DNA of 24,115 bases, taken from the NCBI GenBank assembly GCA_002379855.1, contig DFUX01000012.1, positions 1 through 24,115 on the forward strand. Reading direction: 5' to 3'. A model generated the notes under the pieces. That model did no database searches, was not told the DNA's origin, and saw only the letters and a list, made by a program, of their open reading frames with translations. Positions 8,255 to 14,766 of this stretch are shown in pieces; position 1 is the stretch's first letter; each line of letters starts with the position of its first letter. The DNA is from Cloacimonetes bacterium UBA4175. Its GTDB lineage: Bacteria; Cloacimonadota; Cloacimonadia; Cloacimonadales; Cloacimonadaceae. Both the position numbers and the translations under genes were made by a program.

Positions 8255-9445
8255 ATGAAAGCTTATAAACTTCGAGACAATATCTGGTGGGTCGGCGCCA
8301 TCGACTGGGACCTGCGCAACTTCCACGGATATCTCACCCAGAGAGGTTCCACCTACAACGCATATCTGATCATCGATGAGAAGATCACCCTGATCGACAA
8401 CGTCAAATACTACCTCTATGACGAGATGATCTCCCGCATCAGCGATGTGATTGACCCCGCCAGGATCGATCTTATCGTGCAAAACCATGTGGAGATGGAC
8501 CACTCCAGCGGACTGCCCCAACTAATGAAGCTGATCCCCAATGCCAAAATTTACACCAACGCCAACGGCATCAAAGGATTGAAAGCGCACTACAAACAAG
8601 ACTGGAACTTTGAAGAGATCAAGAGCGGCGACAGCATCAATATCGGCAAGCGCGACCTGACCTTCCTCACCACCCCCATGGTGCATTGGCCGGACAACCA
8701 GGTGACCTATTGCCCGCAGGAGAGGATCCTCTTTTCCAACGACGCTTTCGGGCAGCATATCGCCACCAACGAGCGTCTGGTGGAAGAGTATCACCTCAGC
8801 ATCGCCCTGGAGGAAGCCAAGAAGTATTACGCCAACATCGTGCTGCCCTATTCCCGCATGGTGCAGAAGGTCTTGCAAGCGGCGGCGCCGCTGGAACTGG
8901 AGATGATCGCTCCCAGCCACGGCCTCATCTGGACGGAACACATCCCCCAGATTTTGGCTGCCTATACCGATTGGGCTAACAACGTGGCCGATCCCGGAAG
9001 GGCTCTGGTGATCTGGGACACGATGTGGAATTCCACCCAAATGATGGCGCAAGCCATTGCCCAAGGCTTTGAAAACAGGGGCATCAAGGCCAGGATGCTG
9101 AACCTGCAGACCAACCACATTTCCGACATTATGACCGACGTGATGGACGCCAAATATATCTGCGTCGGCTCGCCCACCATCAACAGCTCCATTTTGCCCA
9201 CCGTGGCTGCTTTCATCTACTATCTCAAGGGACTTTCGCCCAAGGAAAGGATTGGCCTTGCTTTCGGCTCCTACGGCTGGGGCGGCCAGAGCGTTCCCAT
9301 CCTCCAACAGATGCTGGGGGATCCCAAGGAGTGCGGTTTCACCATGCTGGAACCAATCAAAACGCTTTATATACCGGATTCCGAAACCCTCAAGGGCATC
9401 ACCGAAAACATTGAATCACAACTATTAAAACTACAGGAGAACTAA
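8255..9445 (+). CDS. Flavodiiron protein (FprA-type O2/NO reductase)
   Basis: 396 aa from ATG 8255. An adjacent ATG at 8252 is possible, but GGGAG (8244-8248) is better spaced to 8255. The N-terminal metallo-beta-lactamase-like domain carries every di-iron ligand (numbering from ATG 8252): His79, Glu81, Asp83 and His84 in HVEMDH, His145 in MVHWPD, Asp164 in SNDAFG, and His223 in SHGLIW. The C-terminal ~150 residues are a flavodoxin-like FMN domain (IWDTMWNSTQ, GSPTIN, GSYGWGG). The protein is soluble and cytoplasmic; class A, because no rubredoxin or flavin-reductase extension is present. It reduces O2 to water or NO to N2O with electrons from a carrier such as rubredoxin or coenzyme F420; no such partner gene is in the window. 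It lies downstream of an NAD(P)H/ferredoxin complex and directly upstream of the broken ferritin gene, consistent with an oxygen-defence cluster. Confidence 0.96.
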   Translation: MKAYKLRDNIWWVGAIDWDLRNFHGYLTQRGSTYNAYLIIDEKITLIDNVKYYLYDEMISRISDVIDPARIDLIVQNHVEMDHSSGLPQLMKLIPNAKIYTNANGIKGLKAHYKQDWNFEEIKSGDSINIGKRDLTFLTTPMVHWPDNQVTYCPQERILFSNDAFGQHIATNERLVEEYHLSIALEEAKKYYANIVLPYSRMVQKVLQAAAPLELEMIAPSHGLIWTEHIPQILAAYTDWANNVADPGRALVIWDTMWNSTQMMAQAIAQGFENRGIKARMLNLQTNHISDIMTDVMDAKYICVGSPTINSSILPTVAAFIYYLKGLSPKERIGLAFGSYGWGGQSVPILQQMLGDPKECGFTMLEPIKTLYIPDSETLKGITENIESQLLKLQEN

Positions 9446-9449
9446 ACAA

Positions 9450-9539
9450 ATGATCAGCAAGAAACTTGAAAAAGCAACTAGTCCGATTAAAACAAACCAA
9501 AATTTACGTAGCATAAAAAATTATTTAGCTAAAGATTAA
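9450..9539 (+). pseudogene. Ferritin gene, 5' remnant (first nine codons) cut off by AT-rich insertion
   Basis: AGGAGA (9435-9440) precedes ATG 9450, 4 nt after the flavodiiron stop. The first nine residues, MISKKLEKA, match the start of bacterial non-haem ferritins, which continue with the LNEQ-type helix A. Here the sequence switches at about 9477 to AT-rich DNA, and the frame runs 20 unrelated codons to TAA at 9537-9539. The C-terminal part of a ferritin reappears at 11291 on the same strand. The call depends on that partner fragment, because nine residues alone would be too short. Confidence 0.75.
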
Positions 9540-9579
9540 GTAAATATATTATACCAAAAACAACAGGAAAAGAAAATAT

Positions 9580-9608
9580 TTGACATAAACACCAAGATAT
9601 ACCATAAT
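9580..9608 (+). promoter_or_regulatory. Strong sigma-70-like promoter inside the insert
   Basis: TTGACA (9580-9585), a 17-nt spacer and CATAAT (9603-9608) form the best promoter match in the window. It lies about 53 nt upstream of the start of the insert's secreted-protein gene. It would drive that gene independently of the surrounding operon. Confidence 0.7.
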
Positions 9609-9619
9609 TATATATTCAA

Positions 9620-9637
9620 GTTAAGGGGTACCTTAAC
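9620..9637. promoter_or_regulatory. Inverted repeat in the 5' leader of the insert gene
   Basis: GTTAAGG-ggta-CCTTAAC (9620-9637) is a perfect 7-bp inverted repeat just past the predicted transcription start (about 9615) and 10-20 nt before the very strong Shine-Dalgarno AGGAGGTG (9650-9657). It could be an operator or an RNA hairpin at the 5' end. Confidence 0.45.
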
Positions 9638-9661
9638 AACTAAATAAAGAGGAGGTGTCCC

Positions 9662-11062
9662 ATGAGGACCCACAAGTATCTTTTAATGGTTGTCCTGTGG
9701 ATAACCATTGTCGTCTCCCTGGTGGCCCAGAATCGGTCGCCACACATTATCGGTATTAATCAACTAGCCATAACCGGATCAGACATTTATTGCTTTATCA
9801 TAATTAATGAGTCAGCCTTCCTCCGAATTGGTTATCCTAATCAAATTGTCAAAATTAACCTTATCACCAAACAGACAGACTGGGCAATAAATATGAATTC
9901 AAACTTTAATTCGAATAATCAACTAGTTAAAACACTGGATAATAATATTTGTTACGCTGATGGTGGACTGATAGTAAAAATATCCACCGATGGTGATATT
10001 TTGTGGACACAAAATCTGACAGGTATCTTTTCACTGTCAGCCAAGTCACCAGACTTTCTGACTTGTTACAGCATGTCCAGCAACCTGGTATTATTGGACT
10101 ATACTACTGGTCAAATTATAAACCAGTGGTCAATTACAACCGGTGGTCTCGCTAGTTGTGGTTATCATAATGTTCATGCGGCGACTGATTCGACTTTTTA
10201 TCTGTTTGATGACATGCCGATGGGTATATTGTATAACACCGGAATAAAGATAACCAAAATAAAAGTCATCAATGGCATGGCTGAGATTATTTGGTTTTTG
10301 AGGGTTGATGATTTGAGTGATATCCATGGCATAGTTGATGATAATATCGTCTACGCCATAGTCAGACAGATTGACCCCTGGGTAAATAGTCTGGTCTATC
10401 AGGTTATTGACCAGGGCGATAATTATACAATAACATCAATTACTGATATAGCCGGCCCCGATAGTGTTGGCACCGTTGGTTCTGGTATAACAGTCGATAA
10501 TAATCATCGTCTCATACTGCCAGTAGCCATTAGATTAGGGATTGATCCCAACGGTGAAGATGGGTATAGCGGAGCCATTATGGGCTATGAAAATGGTAAT
10601 TTGGTCTGGAGCATTAATCAGACCATAATGCCATTCTGCTTAATGTTAGTAACTGCCATAAATTCTAACAAAATTTATGGCATATCAATGTGTATGACAA
10701 GCTACAGCGGAGTCAGAACTTTCTGGCTCACCGAGCTGGAGACCACTGTGGCAACTGACGACCCCACCACCCCAGCCATCGATCCCGAATTAACCTGCTA
10801 CCCCAATCCCTGTCGGGGTAGCGCCAATGTCAAAATCAAACAGCAGACTGGCAATAGTCCAACCACTATTGCCATCTACAACACCAGGGGACAATTGATT
10901 CGCACCCTGGTCAACGGTCAAAATCTAACACCCGGTAAAGAGCATACCTTTACCTGGGACGGAACCACTGGTTCTGGCCAGCCAGCGGCGGCCGGAATCT
11001 ATTTTTTCAAAATAAAGTCAGGCCATTATTCCGCTACGCGGAAGATGATCCTGATGAAATAA
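9662..11062 (+). CDS. Secreted beta-propeller-like protein with C-terminal FlgD/T9SS-type sorting domain, on the AT-rich insert
   Basis: 466 aa, with consensus AGGAGGTG (9650-9657) before ATG 9662. A signal peptide covers residues 1-23 (hydrophobic LLMVVLWITIVVSLV, probable cleavage after VAQ). Residues ~25-365 carry repeated motifs such as GGLIVKISTDGDILW and LVLLDYTTGQIINQW, typical of PQQ-like beta-propeller blades. From ~375 the FlgD-Ig/Por-type tail begins (CYPNPCRGSAN), followed by YNTRGQLIRTLV, AAGIYFFKIKSG and terminal KMILMK. The predicted product is exported, surface-bound or released; its ligand is unknown. Codon use is AT-rich (many AAT, ATA, TTA codons), unlike every neighbour, which supports transfer from a lower-GC relative. 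Its tail is of the same kind as that of the transglutaminase-like protein at the window's start, so the donor was probably related to the host. Confidence 0.88.
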   Translation: MRTHKYLLMVVLWITIVVSLVAQNRSPHIIGINQLAITGSDIYCFIIINESAFLRIGYPNQIVKINLITKQTDWAINMNSNFNSNNQLVKTLDNNICYADGGLIVKISTDGDILWTQNLTGIFSLSAKSPDFLTCYSMSSNLVLLDYTTGQIINQWSITTGGLASCGYHNVHAATDSTFYLFDDMPMGILYNTGIKITKIKVINGMAEIIWFLRVDDLSDIHGIVDDNIVYAIVRQIDPWVNSLVYQVIDQGDNYTITSITDIAGPDSVGTVGSGITVDNNHRLILPVAIRLGIDPNGEDGYSGAIMGYENGNLVWSINQTIMPFCLMLVTAINSNKIYGISMCMTSYSGVRTFWLTELETTVATDDPTTPAIDPELTCYPNPCRGSANVKIKQQTGNSPTTIAIYNTRGQLIRTLVNGQNLTPGKEHTFTWDGTTGSGQPAAAGIYFFKIKSGHYSATRKMILMK

Positions 11063-11074
11063 CTAACCCTTAAT

Positions 11075-11120
11075 CCGTCAAACTAATAAGCTTAAGCTTG
11101 TTAGTTTGACGGCTTTTTTT
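11075..11120 (+). terminator. Rho-independent terminator of the insert's secreted-protein gene
   Basis: CCGTCAAACTAA (11075-11086) pairs perfectly with TTAGTTTGACGG (11101-11112). The stem extends inward through AAGC/GCTT around a TTAA loop. Seven T residues follow (11114-11120). The start lies 12 nt after the stop codon. Confidence 0.93.
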
Positions 11121-11154
11121 ATTTGGGCAATTTATGCCAAATAAGATATGATCA

Positions 11155-11194
11155 AAAAAGCCGTTGCCAGACATATCTTGTCTAGCAACGGCTT
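11155..11194 (-). terminator. Rho-independent terminator of a convergent minus-strand gene (remnant)
   Basis: AAGCCGTTGC (11158-11167) and GCAACGGCTT (11185-11194) form a 10-bp stem, extended after one mismatch by AGACA/TGTCT. Read on the - strand, the stem is followed by TTTTTT (complement of the A-run at 11154-11159). So it terminates transcription arriving from the right, matching the gene tail at 11215-11289. Confidence 0.85.
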
Positions 11195-11214
11195 AAGTTT
11201 ATCTCATTCAAATT

Positions 11215-11289
11215 TTATTTCAACAGCTTATCCAAATTGAAACCCTCGTGCTGGCTATCGCTATAATTAGTCCACTGTTGCTGATCAAA
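11215..11289 (-). pseudogene. 3' remnant (about 24 codons) of a convergent gene cut at the insert's right edge
   Basis: On the - strand the frame reads FDQQQWTNYSDSQHEGFN, then LDKLLK and a TAA stop (11215-11217), placed 20 nt before a canonical - strand terminator. Residues to the right of about 11288 in this frame come from the ferritin sequence, so the gene lost everything upstream of this point. The fragment is AT-rich like the rest of the insert. I do not recognise the protein family. Confidence 0.55.
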
Positions 11290-11290
11290 A

Positions 11291-11614
11291 CGCGGCGGCA
11301 GGGTGGAACTGGAAGCCATCGACAAGCCAGAGGTGGAGTTCGGCAATCCCCTCAAAGCCTTCCAGGCGGCCTACGAGCACGAGCAGTTCATCACCAAGCA
11401 CATCAACGAACTGATGGACATCGCCATCGCGGAAAACGACCATGCCAGCAAAGGTTTTCTGCAGTGGTATGTGGATGAGCAGGTGGAGGAAGAGGCTTCG
11501 GCCGACCGCATCGTACAGCGCCTCAAAATGATCGGCGACAACATGCACGGCATCTTTATGCTGGACAACGAACTGAGCCAGAGGGTGTACACACCCGAAA
11601 CCCCTGCCGAGTAA
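11291..11614 (+). pseudogene. Ferritin gene, 3' remnant (C-terminal ~107 residues)
   Basis: From 11291 the frame reads RGGRVELEAIDKPEVEFGNP, then AAYEHEQFITKHINEL, FLQWYVDEQVEEEASADRI and LDNELSQRVY. This is the C-terminal two-thirds of a bacterial non-haem ferritin (helices C-E); the RGGRVELEAI stretch closely matches the Thermotoga-type sequence. A stop (TGA at 11282-11284) lies just upstream in frame. A GTG at 11303 is available but has no Shine-Dalgarno. Missing relative to a full ferritin (about 165 aa) are roughly 55-60 residues covering most of helices A and B, where several ferroxidase ligands lie. The product cannot be a working ferroxidase. Composition is host-like. With the start fragment at 9450 this marks one gene split by the insert. 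Confidence 0.88.
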
Positions 11615-11634
11615 GCTGTCCATGACCCTTGCCA

Positions 11635-11678
11635 GGCGCGGGAAACCTCTGTCACGCAAAGGAGTTCCGCGCCTTTTT
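11635..11678 (+). terminator. Terminator of the ferritin gene (former flavodiiron-ferritin transcript)
   Basis: GGCGCGGGAA (11635-11644) pairs with TTCCGCGCC (11665-11673) with one bulged G, followed by TTTTT (11674-11678) and further T residues. It begins 21 nt after the ferritin stop. Confidence 0.8.
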
Positions 11679-11980
11679 CCTTTTTTCCGGCCAGCCTGCC
11701 CGCCTGTTTCGCCCTCCTTTCAGGGCTGGCAATTTCGGTGGGTCAACCTGGGGTCAACCTTAACTTTTATAAGGGATACCTAAGGATGATGGCATTAAGC
11801 CACTGTCTGGCAAGGGATAAGCATAGGGGAGCCAGTGCTGGGAACTGTGTGTGACAAGGCAGGATTTAGAGCCTGCCAGCTCAGGAATGAAGAGGGTTTG
11901 AGCCTTGTTTACCGGACAGTCGCCATAAGGCGGGGCGGATATTTGATTGACAGAATTTGTTTGTGTAACACTTTGGGCGC
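11679..11980. other. Intergenic region with an interspersed repeat, upstream of the BaiN-like gene
   Basis: About 300 nt without a supported gene. It contains the 58-nt repeat at 11737-11794 (own entry) and a hairpin, GGCAGG-atttagag-CCTGCC, at 11858-11877. A TTGACA at 11947-11952 could be a -35 element for the next gene; no good -10 follows at 17 nt. Confidence 0.5.
11737..11794. repeat. 58-nt interspersed repeat, copy 1
   Basis: This copy matches 23824-23881 at 50 of 58 positions in the same orientation and with no gaps. It begins GGTGGGTC, contains the direct doublet GGGTCAACCT/GGGGTCAACCT (11740-11760), an imperfect palindrome CCTTA...TAAGG, and ends CCTAAGGATGATGGCA. Upstream flanks (GCCC...CGCCCTC.TTT) also look distantly alike. 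Confidence 0.75.
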
Positions 11981-13204
11981 ATGAAGAAGCAGGAAAAAGT
12001 GAGGCCAGAGATCAGAGCCAGCACAGCCATCGTGGGCGCAGGACCGGCGGGATTGCTGGCTGCCATTGCCCATGGGGCTGGAGCGCTGCTGCTGGAGCGG
12101 AATCCGGATGCGGGAAGGAAGCTCTTGGTTTCCGGCGCGGGGCAATGCAATTTCAGCAACAATCTCTCCCGGGAGGATTTTCTAAGGGCTTGCGGGCGCG
12201 CGGCGAACTTTCTCAAACCTGCTATCTATCAATTTGGCAATGAAGACTTTATCTCTCTTTTGGCGGAGGCTGGCTGTCCCACGCTGATCCGGGAAGACGG
12301 CAAGGCCTTTCCCGCCTCGCTCAGGGCAGCCGATCTGAGGGACGCGCTGGTCAGGCAGGTCCTTGCCAGGGGCGCCAGGCTGCAGACCGGAGTTTACATC
12401 GTGGACGCGCGCCGGGATGGGGATTTTATCCTGACTGCGCGGGATGGCAGGATAATCCGCTGCTCCCGTCTGATCCTGGCGGGAGGAGGCTGCTCCTGGC
12501 CGCAGACCGGCTCCGATGGCTCGGTCTATGATCTGGCCAGGGCTTTGGGGCACAGCATCGTGGAACCCCGTCCCGCCCTTGCATCGATTGATGTAGAGGA
12601 TTACGCGCACTTCAGAGATTGCGCCGGAATATCCTTACGGGACGTAAACGCCGTGTTTCGCAGCGCCAGAGGCAGACACGAGGCGCGCGGCGACCTACTC
12701 TGGACTCACACGGGTCTTTCCGGGCCGCTGATCCTGGACAATTCCCACCATCTGGACAGGGGCGACTCCATTTCCCTCTGCCTGTTGCCCGGAGCGGAAG
12801 AAAAACTCCCCCGCATCCTGCGCCAACATCCCCGCCATACGCTGTTGAATGCTTTGAAGTTCGCTTCGCTTCCGGAAAGCCTCATCCGGGCTTTACTCCA
12901 GCATCAGGGGATAGAATCAGGACAGGTTTGCGCCCAACTGTCCCGCCCAACCCGCAAGCGCTTGGTCGCCCTCCTCACTTCACTACGGCTCAAGGTTTCC
13001 AGAATCGAGAGCCTCAAAACCTGCATGAGCACTGCCGGAGGCGTCCCCCTGGCGGAGGTCAGGGCCAAAAGCATGGAATCCGCGCTGTGCCCGGGATTGT
13101 TCCTGGCGGGGGAACTTCTGGATTACAGTCTTCCCAGCGGAGGTTTCAACATCCAGGCCGCTGCTTCCACCGGATATCTGGCGGGCAGGCAAAAAATCTA
13201 TTGA
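11981..13204 (+). CDS. BaiN/HI0933-family NAD(P)/FAD-dependent oxidoreductase
   Basis: 407 aa, near the family's usual ~400. The FAD-binding Rossmann motif GAGPAG is at 19-24. The family hallmark GRKLLVSGAGQCNFSN follows at about 45-60. The central part has LILAGGGCSWPQTGSDG near 164-180 and the inserted substrate-side domain with THTGLSGP. The C-terminal FAD part has STAGGVPLAEV near 350 and LFLAGELLDYSLPSGGFNIQ near the end. Members include YhiN and the bile-acid dehydroxylation flavoprotein BaiN, but most are uncharacterised, so no substrate is claimed. It is cytoplasmic, with no signal peptide. The ATG at 11981 has no visible Shine-Dalgarno, and an alternative start is not evident. Its stop lies 67 nt before the likely start of the histidine kinase. 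Confidence 0.9.
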   Translation: MKKQEKVRPEIRASTAIVGAGPAGLLAAIAHGAGALLLERNPDAGRKLLVSGAGQCNFSNNLSREDFLRACGRAANFLKPAIYQFGNEDFISLLAEAGCPTLIREDGKAFPASLRAADLRDALVRQVLARGARLQTGVYIVDARRDGDFILTARDGRIIRCSRLILAGGGCSWPQTGSDGSVYDLARALGHSIVEPRPALASIDVEDYAHFRDCAGISLRDVNAVFRSARGRHEARGDLLWTHTGLSGPLILDNSHHLDRGDSISLCLLPGAEEKLPRILRQHPRHTLLNALKFASLPESLIRALLQHQGIESGQVCAQLSRPTRKRLVALLTSLRLKVSRIESLKTCMSTAGGVPLAEVRAKSMESALCPGLFLAGELLDYSLPSGGFNIQAAASTGYLAGRQKIY

Positions 13205-13271
13205 CAGCTTTGTGCGCTGCCTGTGCAAGGAAATAACTGAAGCTTTCATTTGCAGAGGAGTACAGATAGCA

Positions 13272-14384
13272 GTGAACAACGAACGCACAGAATTCCGCGA
13301 TCTTTTTTACAGCCTCGACAAAGCGTTGCAAAAGAAGATCATGGACAAGGTCAGGACCAGGCAATTCAAACAGGGTGAAAGCGTAACCACGGAAGCCACG
13401 CCCGGGGACAGTTTGTTTTACATCAGCAAAGGACGGGTTGAAATCCTGAAGAGCAGGGACGGCAGCACCGACAATCAAGTGAGCATCGCGATACTGGAAT
13501 CGGGACAGGTGTTCGGGGAAATCAGCACTTTCCTGGGGGGTGACCATTACGCCTCCTCCGTGGCATTGGAAGACAGCGAGTTGGTGGAAATACCGCAGGA
13601 CGTTTTCATCGAAATCTGTCAGAAAGAACCCAAAATCGCCCTGCAGATAATCCGTGACCTGTCCCACAGGCTGGTGGAAACCAACAACCGCGCCCTGGGC
13701 ATCCTGAATGCGGCAATCACGGAAAATCGCCTGCAGGCCATTGGACTGGCTGCCAGCAAGATCATCCACGACATCAAGACCCCGCTCACTGTGATCGTGC
13801 TTACCGCCCAACTGATCGAGGGAATGTTTCCGGACAGCGGGGAGTATTCCAGCGGCATTGTGAAGCAGGCCAAACTGGTTGACGAACTGGTGCGGGAAAC
13901 ACTTGACTACGCGAAAGGCACAGCCAGCCCGCCCAACTATCAGACTGTTGATCTGAGTTCTTTCCTGAACGATCTGCGGGATACCTATGGGGCTTCGTTG
14001 CGGGGACGCGACATCTCTTTCAGCGTGGAAAACAAATGCCTGGGGCGGGTGGTTTTTGACGAAAGCAAGATTCGCAGGGTGATCATCAACCTGGTCAAAA
14101 ACAGCTCCGAAGCTTTACAGGAGAAAGGGGAGATCAAGATCACGGCGAGTATGGCCTCAAGCTGGCTGCAGATCAGCGTGGAAGACAGCGGGCCGGGTGT
14201 GCCGGAAAGCATTGTGGAAAACCTCTTTAAGCCTTTTGTGAGCCAAGGCAAACCCAACGGCACAGGCCTGGGTCTGGCAATCTGCCAAAAACTGGTTGAT
14301 GAACACAATGGCCGTCTGGAGTATAAGCCGCGCAAACCCCAGGGCAGCCGCTTCGATATCAGGTTGCCTCAGAATCTAAAATAA
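13272..14384 (+). CDS. Soluble sensor histidine kinase with N-terminal cyclic-nucleotide-binding-like domain
   Basis: 370 aa from GTG 13272, chosen because AGAGGAG (13254-13260) lies 11 nt upstream; a TTG at 13212 would add 20 residues that look non-coding. Residues ~1-130 are a Crp-type beta-barrel (GDSLFYISKGRVEIL, VFGEIS). The phosphate-binding cassette reads GGDHYASSVA, lacking the Arg that contacts cAMP in CRP, so the ligand may differ. Residues ~145-230 are the dimerisation/phosphoacceptor region with the H-box KIIHDIKTP (His166). The HATPase domain has the N-box with Asn273/Asn277 (INLVKNSSEAL), G1 DSGPG (305-309) and G2 GTGLGL (330-335). There are no membrane segments, so it senses a cytoplasmic cue. 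No response regulator is adjacent, so it is probably an orphan kinase. Confidence 0.92.
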   Translation: MNNERTEFRDLFYSLDKALQKKIMDKVRTRQFKQGESVTTEATPGDSLFYISKGRVEILKSRDGSTDNQVSIAILESGQVFGEISTFLGGDHYASSVALEDSELVEIPQDVFIEICQKEPKIALQIIRDLSHRLVETNNRALGILNAAITENRLQAIGLAASKIIHDIKTPLTVIVLTAQLIEGMFPDSGEYSSGIVKQAKLVDELVRETLDYAKGTASPPNYQTVDLSSFLNDLRDTYGASLRGRDISFSVENKCLGRVVFDESKIRRVIINLVKNSSEALQEKGEIKITASMASSWLQISVEDSGPGVPESIVENLFKPFVSQGKPNGTGLGLAICQKLVDEHNGRLEYKPRKPQGSRFDIRLPQNLK

Positions 14385-14447
14385 TACTTGTCAAAAACAT
14401 GGCTTCCAATTCTTTGGTTAGAAAATAGAATTTTTGGACGGTGAATC

Positions 14448-14645
14448 ATGTCAAGAATATGCGATATATGTGGAAAAGGAGCTCAGGTCGGCAACAACCG
14501 CAGCCACGCGCTGAACGCCACCAAGCGCCGTTTCTATCCCAACCTCCACGAAGTCCGCGCCATCTTTGGCGATGGTGTGAAGAAAGTGAAGGTCTGCTCG
14601 TCCTGCCTCAAGGCGAACAAAGTCAAAAAGGCAGTGGGGAAATAG
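14448..14645 (+). CDS. rpmB: 50S ribosomal protein L28
   Basis: 65 aa, the normal short form. The start MSRICDICGKG and the segment NRSHALNATKRRFYPNL are diagnostic of L28. It is the zinc-binding (C+) variant: Cys5/Cys8 and Cys50/Cys53 form the ribbon. GGTGA at 14440-14444 serves as a weak ribosome-binding site. It lies alone between the kinase and the MoxR operon, with a terminator-like hairpin downstream. A TAGAAT box at 14426-14431 could be its -10 element. Confidence 0.97.
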   Translation: MSRICDICGKGAQVGNNRSHALNATKRRFYPNLHEVRAIFGDGVKKVKVCSSCLKANKVKKAVGK

Positions 14646-14699
14646 TTTCCAGGGCGGATATCGATACAGAATCCAATAGCTTCGGCTTGAACCAGAATT

Positions 14700-14732
14700 A
14701 TCGGGAAACACGTGATGGTGCTCCCGATTTTC
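14700..14732 (+). terminator. Putative terminator after rpmB
   Basis: ATCGGGA (14700-14706) pairs with TCCCGAT (14722-14728), with an inner CAC/GTG pairing. It is followed by TTTCGTT, giving a T-rich tail interrupted by CG. It lies 55 nt after the L28 stop and before the MoxR start, so it also separates the two transcription units. Confidence 0.5.
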
Positions 14733-14766
14733 GTTATTGGATAATAGAGTTTTGCAAGGAGATCGC

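Larger units (their letters stand above)
9477..11290. mobile_element. ~1.8-kb AT-rich insert replacing the middle of a ferritin gene
   Basis: Between the two ferritin fragments the composition changes abruptly. By hand count, 9841-9900 has 19 G+C in 60, whereas 6001-6060 has 33 in 60. The block holds one complete + strand gene with promoter and terminator, and the last ~24 codons and terminator of a convergent - strand gene that is cut at the right edge. No transposase, integrase, terminal inverted repeat or convincing target duplication is visible. It therefore looks like a piece of another, lower-GC genome, not an autonomous element. Edges are placed from ferritin homology and are good to a few bases. 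An assembly chimera cannot be excluded from sequence alone. Confidence 0.65.

Noticed and set aside
9479..11273. TAGTCC at 9479-9484 and 11268-11273 as a target-site duplication
   Set aside because: Only six bases, and both copies lie inside the insert as judged by ferritin homology; the right copy is within the convergent gene tail. Chance is more likely.
11303..11614. An independent small gene starting at GTG 11303
   Set aside because: It has no ribosome-binding site, and its sequence is the C-terminal part of a ferritin, so it is a remnant and not a gene in its own right.
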